Positions 23,386 through 32,255 of a DNA stretch of 64,000 nt are shown here, piece after piece. Source of the stretch: Mycobacterium gordonae (lineage in GTDB: Bacteria > Actinomycetota > Actinomycetes > Mycobacteriales > Mycobacteriaceae); NCBI RefSeq assembly GCF_001417955.2, contig NZ_LKTM01000372.1:108500-172499 (forward strand). The letters run 5' to 3'. A program made the position numbers and the translations under genes. The stretch's first letter is position 1. Every line of letters starts with the position of its first letter. Below the pieces are notes generated by a model. It made no database searches. It had not been told where the DNA came from and saw nothing but the letters and a program-made list of their open reading frames with translations.

Positions 23386-24966
23386 ATGCCAGAGCCCTTT
23401 CCCAGTGGCGGTGATCGGTCCGCCGAGGGTGCACCGGTGGTGGTGACCCGCCGCGGCAAGATCGCACGGGTGGAGGCAAGCCTCACGCCACACGAGGCAC
23501 AGATCGAGGATCTGCTTTTCCTCCGAAAAACGTTGAACCGGGCTGATATTCCCTACCTACTGGTTCGCGATCACAAAGACCGGCCCATCCTGGCTGTAGA
23601 CATCCGCTTGCGCGGCGCCGTCGAGCGGACCCTGGCGGCCGCCTGCGCCACAGAACCGATGTACGCGAAAAGTGTTGACGGACATCATCTTTTGGCCGAG
23701 GGACGGCTGTCCACCGCTGCCGACACACGCACCCTGCGGTTGTACCGGCACCGGATCGCGCCGGGCGGATTCCGGTACGGCCCGGCGTTCGGTGTCGATC
23801 TGCAATTCTGGGCATTCGACGACACCGCGATCGGATGCCCGGTGCCGAACTCACTGACCCGCACGGTGTTACCCCGCGACGAAGTCACGCCGGCGACCGT
23901 CAAGCTCCACGGCTACAAGTGGCCGACCCTGGAAGGAATGTTCACCCCGCACGCCAGCGACGTGGCGTTCGACATCGACCTGGTCTTCTCCTGGGTCGAC
24001 GGCAGCGACCCGGAATTCCGGGCCCGGCGGGCAGCTCAGCTGTCCGGTCATGTGGTCGGCGAAGGCGACGACGCGGACGCCCGTATCCGTCAGATCGACG
24101 AACTGAAATACGCGCTGCGTTCGGTCAACATGTTCGCCCCCTGGATCCGTCGCATCTTCATCGCGACCGATTCGGCGCCGCCGGCGTGGCTGGCCGAACA
24201 TCCCAAGATCACCATTGTCCCTGCGGTCGAGCACTTCTCGGACCCTGCCGCGCTGCCGACCTACAATTCGCACGCGGTGGAGAGCCAGCTGCACCACATC
24301 GCCGACCTCAGCGAGCATTTCCTGTACTCCAACGACGACATGTTCTTCGGCCGGCCGCTGCGGGCCGGCATGTTCTTCTCCCCGGGTGGGGTCAGCAAGT
24401 TCATCGAAGCCAAGACCCGAATCGGCCTGGGCACCAACGACCCCAGCCGCAGCGGATTCGAGAATGCGGCGCGGGTGAACCGGCAACTACTCAATGAGCG
24501 GTTCGGGCAGCTCATCACCCGTCATCTCGAGCACACCGCCGTCCCGCTGCGCAAGAGCGTGCTGCTGGAGATGGAGCGTGAATTCCCGGCCGAGTTCGCC
24601 CGCACTCAGGCCAGCCCGTTTCGCGCCAGCACCGATATCTCGGTGACCAATTCGCTCTATCACTACTACGCGTTGCTGACCGGACGCGCCGTACAGCAGG
24701 AGAAGGCCAACGTCCGCTACGTGAACACGACCACGCGGGCGGGCCTGGACCTGTTGCCGGAGCTGCGCAAGAGACGCCGCCACCACTTCTTCTGCCTCAA
24801 CGACAGCAGCTTTCCCGAGGTCTCGGCGGCCGAACGCGCCGCACGGGTCATCGACTTCTTGGAGCGGTACTTCCCGATTCCGGCGCCCTGGGAAAAGGTT
24901 GCCGGCGGGGTCAGTCCGCCGACTCTCGCGGTGCCGTCGACGTCAGCGCCATCGGAGGGTGCCTGA
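23386..24966 (+). CDS. cpsY: Stealth-family sugar-phosphate transferase CpsY
   Basis: A 526-residue Stealth protein. Conserved regions are visible in order: DIDLVFSWVDGSDPEF near 196-211 (CR1), DELKYALRSVNMFAPWIRRI with FIATD near 239-265 (CR2), the block HIADLSEHFLYSNDDMFFG near 307-325 (CR3) and HHFFCLNDSSF near 466 (CR4). Stealth enzymes move hexose-1-phosphate onto polysaccharides and occur in bacterial capsules and in GlcNAc-1-phosphotransferase. Orthologue of Rv0806c. The 3' end overlaps the convergent phosphodiesterase gene by 56 bp. Confidence 0.9.
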   Translation: MPEPFPSGGDRSAEGAPVVVTRRGKIARVEASLTPHEAQIEDLLFLRKTLNRADIPYLLVRDHKDRPILAVDIRLRGAVERTLAAACATEPMYAKSVDGHHLLAEGRLSTAADTRTLRLYRHRIAPGGFRYGPAFGVDLQFWAFDDTAIGCPVPNSLTRTVLPRDEVTPATVKLHGYKWPTLEGMFTPHASDVAFDIDLVFSWVDGSDPEFRARRAAQLSGHVVGEGDDADARIRQIDELKYALRSVNMFAPWIRRIFIATDSAPPAWLAEHPKITIVPAVEHFSDPAALPTYNSHAVESQLHHIADLSEHFLYSNDDMFFGRPLRAGMFFSPGGVSKFIEAKTRIGLGTNDPSRSGFENAARVNRQLLNERFGQLITRHLEHTAVPLRKSVLLEMEREFPAEFARTQASPFRASTDISVTNSLYHYYALLTGRAVQQEKANVRYVNTTTRAGLDLLPELRKRRRHHFFCLNDSSFPEVSAAERAARVIDFLERYFPIPAPWEKVAGGVSPPTLAVPSTSAPSEGA

Positions 24967-25867
24967 AAAGTGAGTCGCGACGGGACGGCTCGATGAAGAT
25001 GCCCGCCTCGGCGATGTTGCGTTGCGCCTGACCGGGAGAGACGAACGTGCCCACGGTGTTGCCGCCGCCCAGCGGAATGACCGAGTGCACAACGGTTTCC
25101 GGGTAGATGTGCACCAGGTTGCAGGCCTGGGCCCCGTCCCTGCCGCGCGTTCCGCCGACGGCGACCGTGAGGTCCTGGGTGTAGCAGGTAGCGGAGGCGA
25201 CCGACACCGGGATCCCGACGAAGGTGGCGTTCGTCGAGTAGTGCAGGTGACCGGCCAGGATGGCGCGAACGTCGCTGCCCTTCAGCACCCGGCCCAGCGG
25301 GGCCTGGTCGCGCAGTTCCACGGTGACGGCCATGTCCAGCACGCTGGGGATCGGTGGATGGTGCAGGGCCAGGATGGTGCCGTCGGGGGCCGGTGTCGCC
25401 AATTCTTCAGCGAGCCAATCCAATTGAGCGGGCCGGAGCTCACCATGATGGTGGCCCGGCACCGAGGTGTCCAGCGTGATGATGCGCAGTCCGTCGATTC
25501 TGCGCACCCGGTCCAGCGGCGCCATGGACGGCACTTCGTCCAGCAGCATGCGGCGCAGTTGAGCCCGGTCGTCGTGGTTGCCCATCACCCAGATGAGTTC
25601 GGCGCCCAGCTCGGCTGCGAACGGCTCGACCAGGTCGCGGAGCTTGCGGTACGCGGCGGGCTCACCCTTGTCGGCCAGATCACCGGTGAAGACGATCGCG
25701 TCGGGGCGCACCCCGGAATGGTTCAGCTGCCCGAGCAGCTCACCCAGCCGGCCGTCGGCATCCACGTCACCGTAGAGCGGACCGTCCCCACCGACGAGGT
25801 GGGTGTCGCTGATGTGCAGGAGTACATAATCCGGCCGCGGGTGCTCCGCGGCCCTGAGTCTGTGCAC
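24911..25867 (-). CDS. Rv0805-type class III cyclic nucleotide phosphodiesterase
   Basis: A 318-residue calcineurin-like metallophosphoesterase. The two-metal site is complete: Asp21 and His23 in SDTHL, Asp in TGDLAD, Asn and His in GNHD, His in LHHPP, and GHLH. Numbering from the GTG at 25867 matches the M. tuberculosis enzyme exactly, and that enzyme is also 318 residues. A longer reading from a TTG 12 codons upstream is less likely. It hydrolyses 2',3'- and 3',5'-cyclic nucleotides in vitro, and membrane-related effects have been reported. It overlaps cpsY in antiparallel orientation. Confidence 0.92.
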   Translation of the reverse strand: MHRLRAAEHPRPDYVLLHISDTHLVGGDGPLYGDVDADGRLGELLGQLNHSGVRPDAIVFTGDLADKGEPAAYRKLRDLVEPFAAELGAELIWVMGNHDDRAQLRRMLLDEVPSMAPLDRVRRIDGLRIITLDTSVPGHHHGELRPAQLDWLAEELATPAPDGTILALHHPPIPSVLDMAVTVELRDQAPLGRVLKGSDVRAILAGHLHYSTNATFVGIPVSVASATCYTQDLTVAVGGTRGRDGAQACNLVHIYPETVVHSVIPLGGGNTVGTFVSPGQAQRNIAEAGIFIEPSRRDSLFRHPPMALTSTAPRESAD

Positions 25868-25924
25868 CGCCGGTGCCGCCCTCTCTAGCTGGGGATTTAA
25901 CAAGCAATTAACAAGTGTAGGGCG

Positions 25925-26530
25925 TCAGCCGCCAGATCGCGCGCCATGTGAGCTGTTCCACTGCCGACGCTGCACGGCGACCGCCGCCACCGCTGCCGCC
26001 TCGTTGATGGCGAGGTGCACCAGGATCGGCGCCATCAGACTCCCGCTGCGCTCGGCCAACCAGCCGAACACCCAGCCGGCCACGCCGGTGACCACCGCGA
26101 TGGGCAGCAGCGGCTCACTCAGCGCGCGTGCGTCGGCGACGTGTGACAGACCGAACGCGCCGGCCTGCAGCAACCGTCCGCCGGTGGCGCCGAAACCCTC
26201 GGCGGCCGTGCGGCCCAGGGCGCCACGAAAGGCGGCCTCCTCGGCCCATACCGTGCCGACCGGTATCTGCCAGCCCAGCCAGCCCGGTACCGACACGGGC
26301 AGTTCGCGCGCCGACATCGACAGGCGCACCTTGGGCACCGGGGTCGTCGCCAAGATGGTGACCGTCACCAGTGCCGCTGCCGTCGAGCCCAGTCGCAGTC
26401 CCGTCCACACCTGTGGTGGGCGGAATCCCAACGGCGCGCGGGTCGCCAGCGCCAGCAGGCTGCCGGCGGCCGCCTGCGCCGGCGTCCGGTACGCCGGCGG
26501 AAGCCGCGGACTGACGAAGCTCCAGCCCAC
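25925..26530 (-). CDS. CPBP-family intramembrane protease-like protein
   Basis: About 201 residues, mainly hydrophobic. The CPBP (Abi) motifs are present: EEAAFRGAL with the Glu pair, GLSH with its His near residue 130, and PILVHLAINEA near 178. CPBP proteins are membrane metalloproteases such as the prenyl protease type; some self-protect against bacteriocins. The start is uncertain. The first ordinary start codon after purL is the GTG at 26530, yet in-frame hydrophobic codons continue upstream to the purL stop, so translation may begin earlier with a rare codon. Same strand as purL and the phosphodiesterase gene. Confidence 0.75.
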   Translation of the reverse strand: MGWSFVSPRLPPAYRTPAQAAAGSLLALATRAPLGFRPPQVWTGLRLGSTAAALVTVTILATTPVPKVRLSMSARELPVSVPGWLGWQIPVGTVWAEEAAFRGALGRTAAEGFGATGGRLLQAGAFGLSHVADARALSEPLLPIAVVTGVAGWVFGWLAERSGSLMAPILVHLAINEAAAVAAVAVQRRQWNSSHGARSGG

Positions 26531-26562
26531 CAGCGCGGCCGCCAGACCCAGTGCGCGAAGCC

Positions 26563-28854
26563 TTAACCGAAGAATCGCGGCAGCACCGCCTCGGACGTCT
26601 CGCGCAACTCGGCCAGCGACACCGTGAACAGCCCCTGCACCTCGACCGCGTCCGACTCCTGATCCACGACGCCGATGCGGACAGCCGGCAGGCCCCGCGC
26701 CTCGCACATCGCCCGGAAGCGACTCTCCTCGGTGCGCGGCACCGCGACCAGCGCCCGCCCGGCAGACTCGGAAAAGAGCATGACAAACGGGTCCAGCCCC
26801 TCTTGCGTTCCTTCGGGAAGCACGATGCGGCAACCGGTTTCACCGGCCAAAGCCGACTCCACAATCGCCTGCGCCAGGCCACCCTCGGACAGGTCGTGGG
26901 CCGCGGTGATCAGCCCGTCGCGCGAACCGGCGGCCAACACCTCGGCCAACAGCTTCTCGCGCTGCAGGTCGACGGCCGGCGGTAACCCGCCCAGATGATC
27001 AGCGGTCACCTGCGCCCAGATAGAGCCGTCGAATTCGTCCCGGGTGTCACCGAGCAGCAGCAGGCTTTCTCCCGGCTCGGTACCGAGGCCGGTGGGGATG
27101 CGCCGGCCCACGTCATCGATGACCCCCAGGACCCCGACCACCGGCGTCGGCATGATAGCCGTCGATCCGGTCTGGTTGTAGAAGCTGACATTGCCGCCCG
27201 TGACCGGAATCCCCAGAGCCGCACAGCCATCCGCCAGGCCGCGGACCGCCTGGGAGAACTGCCACATGACGCCTGGGTCCTCCGGCGAGCCGAAGTTGAG
27301 GCAGTTCGTCACCGCGACCGGGGTGGCGCCGGTGACGGCCACATTGCGGTACGCCTCGGCGAGCGCGAGCTGCGCACCGGTGTAGGGGTCCAGCTTGGTG
27401 TAGCGCCCCGATGCGTCGGTGGACAACGCGATACCCCGGCCCGTCGCCTCGTCGATGCGCAACACACCGCCGTCGGCGTGCTCAGCGAGCACCGTGTTGC
27501 CGCGCACGTACCGGTCGTACTGCTCGGTGATCAGAGCGCGGCTGCACAGATGCGGACTGTCAAGCAGCGCAAGCAGAGTCGCACGCAATTCGTCCCCGGT
27601 GACCGGCCTGGGCAACTTCTTCGACGAGTCTGCGTTCAACGCGTCCTGCGTGTCGGGACGGGCGACCGGACGCTGGTAGACCGGGCCCTCGTGGGCCACC
27701 GTCCGCGGCGGCACGTCGACGACGGTCTGGCCGTGCCAGGTGATGCGGAGCCGATCACCATCGGTGACCTCGCCGATGACGGTGGCCAGCACTTCCCACT
27801 TACGGCACACCGCCATGAACGCCTCGACGTTCTCCGGCGCGACCACCGCGCACATCCGCTCCTGGGACTCGCTACACAAGATCTCGGCGGGAGTCATCTC
27901 CTTGGCCCGCAGCGGCACCGTGTCCAGGTCGATCGCCATGCCACCGTCCCCGGCGGACGCCAACTCCGATGTAGCACAGGATAATCCGGCACCACCGAGG
28001 TCCTGAATACCGATCACCAGGCCGCCGGAATACAGTTCCAGGCAGCACTCGATGAGCACCTTCTCCATGAAGGGGTCACCGACCTGCACCGACGGCAGCT
28101 TCTTACGCGAATTCTCAGCGTCAAAGGTGTCCGAGGCCAGCACCGATACCCCGCCGATTCCGTCCAGCCCGGTGCGCGCGCCGAACAGGATGATTTTGTT
28201 GCCGGTGCCGGAGGCGAACGCCAGATGCAGGTCCTCCTGCCGTAATACGCCGACGCACAACGCATTCACCAACGGGTTGCCGGCATAACACTCGTCGAAG
28301 ACGGTCTCGCCACCGATGTTGGGCAGTCCCAGTGAGTTGCCGTAGCCGCCGATGCCGCGGACCACCCCGTCGAGGACCCGGCGGGTGTCGGGCGCGTCGG
28401 CGGCGCCGAACCGCAGCTGGTCCATCACCGCGACCGGGCGCGCTCCCATCGCCATGATGTCGCGGACGATGCCGCCGACGCCGGTAGCCGCACCCTGGTA
28501 GGGCTCCACGTACGACGGGTGGTTGTGCGACTCGACCTTGAAGGTGACCGCCCACCCGTCGCCGATGTCGACGACGCCCGCGTTCTCGCCGATGCCGGCA
28601 AGCATCCCGGTGCGCATCTCCTCGGTGGTGGTCTCGCCGAAATAGCGCAGGTGGACCTTGGACGACTTGTACGAGCAGTGTTCGCTCCACATCACCGAGT
28701 ACATGGCCAGCTCGGTGTCGGTGGGCCGGCGCCCCAGAATCTCGCGGATCCGCTGGTACTCGTCGTCCTTGAGGCCGAGCTCGTGAAACGGCTGCGGCTG
28801 GTCGGGGCTGTTCGCGGCGTGCTCGACGGTGTCAGTCACGTGGGGGCTCGTCAC
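26563..28854 (-). CDS. purL: Phosphoribosylformylglycinamidine synthase PurL (small type, needs PurQ and PurS)
   Basis: A 763-residue FGAM synthetase subunit, which converts FGAR to FGAM with ammonia supplied by PurQ. Landmarks: YSVMWSEHCSYKSS near residue 54, the VESHNHPSYVEPYQGAATGVGG substrate loop, the GTGGGN-type segment VTGGNVSFYNQTG, and HDLSEGGLAQA. The GTG at 28854 is chosen because TAGACT lies exactly 7 nt upstream; a second GTG five codons in is less well placed. The small size fits the three-part PurL-PurQ-PurS complex, whose partners lie at 44-45 kb. Confidence 0.95.
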   Translation of the reverse strand: MTSPHVTDTVEHAANSPDQPQPFHELGLKDDEYQRIREILGRRPTDTELAMYSVMWSEHCSYKSSKVHLRYFGETTTEEMRTGMLAGIGENAGVVDIGDGWAVTFKVESHNHPSYVEPYQGAATGVGGIVRDIMAMGARPVAVMDQLRFGAADAPDTRRVLDGVVRGIGGYGNSLGLPNIGGETVFDECYAGNPLVNALCVGVLRQEDLHLAFASGTGNKIILFGARTGLDGIGGVSVLASDTFDAENSRKKLPSVQVGDPFMEKVLIECCLELYSGGLVIGIQDLGGAGLSCATSELASAGDGGMAIDLDTVPLRAKEMTPAEILCSESQERMCAVVAPENVEAFMAVCRKWEVLATVIGEVTDGDRLRITWHGQTVVDVPPRTVAHEGPVYQRPVARPDTQDALNADSSKKLPRPVTGDELRATLLALLDSPHLCSRALITEQYDRYVRGNTVLAEHADGGVLRIDEATGRGIALSTDASGRYTKLDPYTGAQLALAEAYRNVAVTGATPVAVTNCLNFGSPEDPGVMWQFSQAVRGLADGCAALGIPVTGGNVSFYNQTGSTAIMPTPVVGVLGVIDDVGRRIPTGLGTEPGESLLLLGDTRDEFDGSIWAQVTADHLGGLPPAVDLQREKLLAEVLAAGSRDGLITAAHDLSEGGLAQAIVESALAGETGCRIVLPEGTQEGLDPFVMLFSESAGRALVAVPRTEESRFRAMCEARGLPAVRIGVVDQESDAVEVQGLFTVSLAELRETSEAVLPRFFG

Positions 28855-28861
28855 GGACCAC

Positions 28862-28867
28862 AGTCTA
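28862..28867 (-). promoter_or_regulatory. -10 box of leaderless purL
   Basis: TAGACT on the minus strand is followed by exactly 7 nt and the GTG start of purL. Confidence 0.55.
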
Positions 28868-28923
28868 GGTTCCCGCCGGAAAACCAGCTGACTTCGATCG
28901 CTGCGGTCCAGATAATGGGCGGG

Positions 28924-29568
28924 ATGTCTCGCCACTGGCCACTGTTCGACCTGCGGATCACCACGCCGCGGCTGCAGTTGCGGCTGCCCACCGAGAATCT
29001 GATCGACCAGTTGATCGATACCGCACTCGCCGGCGTGCACGACCCCACCCGGATGCCGTTCGCGGTGCCCTGGACGCGGGCGCCGCGCGAGCAGCTGCCG
29101 TTCAACACGCTGTCGTTCCTGTGGCGGGAACTGGCCCGGTTCAACCCGGATGACTGGCATCTGCCGCTGGCTGTGATCGTCGACGGAGCCGCGGTCGGCG
29201 TGCAGGGACTCATCGCCAAGGACTTTCCGGTGACGCGCCAGGTGGAAACGGGATCCTGGCTGGGCCTGCGCCACCAGGGAAAGCGTTACGGCACCGAGAT
29301 GCGTTCAGCGGCACTTCATTTCGCGTTCAGCACGCTGGGTGCGGAAGTCGCGACGTCCGCGTCCTTCGTCGACAATCCGGCCTCGATCGCCGTCTCGCGC
29401 CACCTCGGTTACCGCGACGACGGCTCGGAGCAGAAGGCGCGTGAGGGCATCATGGTGGAGCAGTTGCGGTTCCGGCTGACCCGCGATGACTGGCAGCGCC
29501 GTCACGCGGACAATGTGCGGGTCGAAGGGTTCGACCGCTGCCGAGCATTGTTCGGTTTGAGTTACTGA
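28924..29568 (+). CDS. GNAT-family acetyl/succinyltransferase
   Basis: A 214-residue RimJ/RimL-like N-acyltransferase. It has the typical start WPLFDLRITTPRLQLRLPT, the acyl-CoA loop LRHQGKRYGTEM near residue 119, and FVDNPASIAVSRHLGYR near 152-168. Orthologue of Rv0802c, for which succinyltransferase activity has been reported. The ATG at 28924 is preferred. Divergent from purL; its 3' end overlaps the next gene by 7 bp tail to tail. Confidence 0.85.
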   Translation: MSRHWPLFDLRITTPRLQLRLPTENLIDQLIDTALAGVHDPTRMPFAVPWTRAPREQLPFNTLSFLWRELARFNPDDWHLPLAVIVDGAAVGVQGLIAKDFPVTRQVETGSWLGLRHQGKRYGTEMRSAALHFAFSTLGAEVATSASFVDNPASIAVSRHLGYRDDGSEQKAREGIMVEQLRFRLTRDDWQRRHADNVRVEGFDRCRALFGLSY

Positions 29569-29909
29569 CTCACGATGCAGAACTGGTTGCCCTCCGGGTC
29601 GGCGAGCACCACCCAGTGGAAGTTTTCGCCGAAGCTGTGCCGTTCGATCTCGCTGGCACCGGCCGCGGTAAGTCTGGCCACTTCCGACTCGAGATCCTGA
29701 GTGTCGAAATCGAGATGGACTCGGTTTTTGCCCGGGGTCGGATCGGGGACCTTCTGAAATCCCAACCGCGGCCCTTCGGCGGTGGCTACCGCGATGAATT
29801 CCCCGGGCAGCAGCTCATGTGTCGTGCCGCCGAATTGCTCGGCCCACCAACCAGACAACGTCGCCGGGTCGGTGCAGTCGAACGTGACCATCTCGAGTTT
29901 GAGCGCCAT
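29562..29909 (-). CDS. Glyoxalase/bleomycin-resistance (VOC) domain protein
   Basis: A 115-residue single VOC domain. It begins LKLEMVTFDCTDPATLSGWWAEQFG and ends HWVVLADPEGNQFCIVSQ, the usual beta-alpha-beta-beta-beta pattern. Orthologue of Rv0801. VOC proteins include metalloenzymes and binding proteins; one or more usual metal residues cannot be assigned here, so the activity is open. The ATG at 29909 has TAGTGT 7 nt upstream, so it can be made from a leaderless mRNA that starts inside the end of pepC. Confidence 0.85.
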   Translation of the reverse strand: MALKLEMVTFDCTDPATLSGWWAEQFGGTTHELLPGEFIAVATAEGPRLGFQKVPDPTPGKNRVHLDFDTQDLESEVARLTAAGASEIERHSFGENFHWVVLADPEGNQFCIVSQ

Positions 29910-29916
29910 AGGCTCG

Positions 29917-29922
29917 ACACTA
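29917..29922 (-). promoter_or_regulatory. -10 box of the leaderless VOC gene
   Basis: TAGTGT on the minus strand with exactly 7 nt to ATG 29909; it overlaps the pepC stop codon. Confidence 0.45.
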
Positions 29923-31185
29923 TGCCTGCGGCGCGAGAAACGCCTGCAGGGCGGCCGCGTACGCACCGACATCGTGCGCGCCCATCAACTCCCGCGCCGA
30001 ATGCATGGCGAGTTGCGGAGCGCCGACGTCCACCGTCGGAATGCCGGTGCGCGCCGAGGCCATCGGTCCGATCGTCGACCCGCAGGGCAGGTCGGCCCGA
30101 TGTTCGTAGCGTTGCAGCGGCACCCCCGCCTGCTCGCAGGCCAGGGCGAACGCCGCGGCGGTGCGTCCGTCGGTGGCGTACCGGAGGTTGGGGTGCACTT
30201 TGAGCACCGGGCCTCCGTTGACCGCGATCTGGTGACCCGGTTCGTGGCGTTCCGGATAGTTGGGGTGCGTGGCGTGCGCCATGTCGGCCGACGCCAGCAA
30301 CGAGGCGGGCAACAACCTCAGAAAGTCCTCGCGGTTGCCGCCGGCGGTCAGCACGATCCGTTCCAGAACGGTGCCCAACAGGTTGGATTGCGCGCCGTGG
30401 TCGGATGTCGAGCCGACCTCCTCGTGGTCGAACAGCACCAGCACCGGCAGGAATTCAGTGGGTTCCGCGTCCAGGGCGAGCAGCGCTTCCAGTCCCGCGT
30501 AGCAGCTCGCCTGGTTGTCCAGCCGCGGAGCGCTCAGCAGGCTGCCGTCGGCGCCGACCACCGTCGAGGGCGTCAGGTCGTGCGTCATCAGGTCGGCGGA
30601 CAGCACATCGTCGCCCGCCACTCCGGCCGCTTCGGCGACGTACCCGACGAACGACTCGGCCACGCTACCCACGCCCCAGACCGCGTTGAGGTGTCGCTGC
30701 GGATCCAGCGCGAGCGACTTGCGATCCTCCGCCAGATGGATGGCCAGCTGCGGAACCCGCAGGATCGGCTCGTCGATCCGGACCAGCCGATGACTCACCC
30801 CGCTCCCGTCCCGCACTGAAAGCCGCCCGCTGATGCCGAGGTCGCGGTCCAGCCAGGAGTTCAGCCAGGCGCCGCCGTAGGGCTCCAGCGCCACCACCTT
30901 CCAGCCGGCCACACAGCGGTCCGGGTGTTGCTTGACGCGCAGGTTCGGGCTGTCGGTGTGCGCGCCGACGATCCGGAACGGGGTGAGACCGGCGCTCCCG
31001 CTCCAGGCGACCAGCGATCCGGCGCGCAGGATGAAGTGGCGCCCGGGTTGCTCCGGCCAACGATCGAACTCGCTGAGTTCGGTGTAGCCGGCGTCGCGCA
31101 ACCGGGCGGCCGCCGTGGCGCACGCGTGAAACGGCGACGGGGACGCATCAATGAATTCACCCAGGCCCGGGGCGGTGGCCACCAT
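29920..31185 (-). CDS. pepC: M18 family aminopeptidase PepC
   Basis: A 421-residue zinc aminopeptidase of the aspartyl-aminopeptidase family. Metal and catalytic residues are visible: GAHTDSPN (His, Asp), APRLDNQ (bridging Asp), FDHEEVGS (Glu pair), SADMAHATHP (Asp) and MHSARELMG (His). It removes N-terminal residues from peptides in the cytoplasm. The ATG at 31185 has TAACCT 6 nt upstream. Divergent from the Dyp peroxidase gene with about 45-50 bp between start codons. Orthologue of Rv0800. Confidence 0.93.
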   Translation of the reverse strand: MVATAPGLGEFIDASPSPFHACATAAARLRDAGYTELSEFDRWPEQPGRHFILRAGSLVAWSGSAGLTPFRIVGAHTDSPNLRVKQHPDRCVAGWKVVALEPYGGAWLNSWLDRDLGISGRLSVRDGSGVSHRLVRIDEPILRVPQLAIHLAEDRKSLALDPQRHLNAVWGVGSVAESFVGYVAEAAGVAGDDVLSADLMTHDLTPSTVVGADGSLLSAPRLDNQASCYAGLEALLALDAEPTEFLPVLVLFDHEEVGSTSDHGAQSNLLGTVLERIVLTAGGNREDFLRLLPASLLASADMAHATHPNYPERHEPGHQIAVNGGPVLKVHPNLRYATDGRTAAAFALACEQAGVPLQRYEHRADLPCGSTIGPMASARTGIPTVDVGAPQLAMHSARELMGAHDVGAYAAALQAFLAPQA

Positions 31186-31191
31186 ATAGCC

Positions 31192-31197
31192 AGGTTA
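31192..31197 (-). promoter_or_regulatory. -10 box of leaderless pepC
   Basis: TAACCT on the minus strand, 6 nt before ATG 31185. Confidence 0.4.
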
Positions 31198-31222
31198 AGC
31201 ACCGTCCCCTTGGCCGGGGCGT

Positions 31223-31228
31223 TAGGGT
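31223..31228 (+). promoter_or_regulatory. -10 box of the Dyp-encapsulin operon
   Basis: TAGGGT lies exactly 7 nt before a GTG at 31236, two codons inside the conventional Dyp ATG at 31230, which suggests that the true start is the GTG. Confidence 0.45.
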
Positions 31229-31229
31229 C

Positions 31230-32255
31230 ATGCCTGTGCCCGCTGTTCAGCCGCAGCCCATACTGGCGCCATTGACGCCAGCCGCGATCTTTCTGGTGGC
31301 CACCATCAACGACGGTGGCGAGGAGGCGGTTCACGCCGCACTGCCCGACATCTCCGGTTTGGTGCGGGCGATCGGCTTCCGCGACCCGACCAAGAGACTG
31401 TCGGCGATCGCCTCCATCGGATCCGACGCCTGGGACCGGTTGTTCTCGGGCCCACGGCCCGCCGAGTTGCACCCTTTCACCGAATTGACCGGCCCACGCC
31501 ACACCGCACCCGCGACCCCCGGCGACCTGCTGTTGCACCTTCGGGCCGAGTCCATGGACGTGTGCTTCGAACTGGCCGGGCGCATCCTCAAGGCGATGGC
31601 CGGAGCGGTGACGGTGGTCGACGAGGTGCACGGCTTCCGGTTCTTCGACAACCGCGACCTGCTGGGATTCGTCGACGGAACCGAGAACCCGGACGGTCCG
31701 ATCGCGGTCAGCGCGACCACGGTCGGCGACGAAGACCCCGACTTCGCCGGGTCGTGCTACGTGCACGTGCAGAAGTACGTGCACGACATGACGTCCTGGG
31801 ATTCGCTCTCAGTCACCGAGCAGGAACGGGTGATCGGGCGAACCAAGTTGGAGGACATCGAACTCGGCGACGACGTCAAGCCGTCCAACTCGCATATCGC
31901 GCTGAACGTGATCACCGACGAAGACGGCACCGAGCTCAAGATCGTGCGGCACAACATGCCCTTCGGCGAGGTGGGCAAGGGCGAATACGGCACCTACTTC
32001 ATCGGCTATTCGCGCACGCCGGCGGTCACCGAGCGCCTGCTGCGCAATATGTTCCTCGGCGATCCGCCCGGCAACACCGACCGGGTCCTCGACTTCTCGA
32101 CCGCCGTCACCGGTGGTTTGTTCTTCTCTCCCACCGTCGACTTTCTCGATGACCCACCGGCGTTGCCGCAATCCCCGGCGCCGGCCGCCGCACCGCCTTC
32201 GACCTCGCATGACGGCTCACTTTCGATCGGCAGCCTGAAAGGAATCTCTCAATGA
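31230..32255 (+). CDS. Dye-decolorizing peroxidase, encapsulin cargo
   Basis: A 341-residue Dyp-type heme peroxidase. The distal motif GFVDGTENP is near residues 147-155, and the proximal His is in VRHNMPFG near 239. The C-terminus, after an Ala/Pro-rich linker, carries the cargo-loading peptide GSLSIGSLKG that targets the enzyme into the encapsulin shell. The ATG at 31230 is given, but promoter spacing favours the GTG at 31236. Its stop overlaps the encapsulin ATG, so cargo and shell are co-translated. Orthologue of Rv0799c. It uses peroxide, probably in oxidative-stress defence. Confidence 0.95.
   Translation: MPVPAVQPQPILAPLTPAAIFLVATINDGGEEAVHAALPDISGLVRAIGFRDPTKRLSAIASIGSDAWDRLFSGPRPAELHPFTELTGPRHTAPATPGDLLLHLRAESMDVCFELAGRILKAMAGAVTVVDEVHGFRFFDNRDLLGFVDGTENPDGPIAVSATTVGDEDPDFAGSCYVHVQKYVHDMTSWDSLSVTEQERVIGRTKLEDIELGDDVKPSNSHIALNVITDEDGTELKIVRHNMPFGEVGKGEYGTYFIGYSRTPAVTERLLRNMFLGDPPGNTDRVLDFSTAVTGGLFFSPTVDFLDDPPALPQSPAPAAAPPSTSHDGSLSIGSLKGISQ

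Noticed and set aside
25868..25903. TTG start that lengthens the cyclic nucleotide phosphodiesterase by 12 residues
   Set aside because: The GTG at 25867 reproduces the metal-ligand numbering and length of Rv0805.
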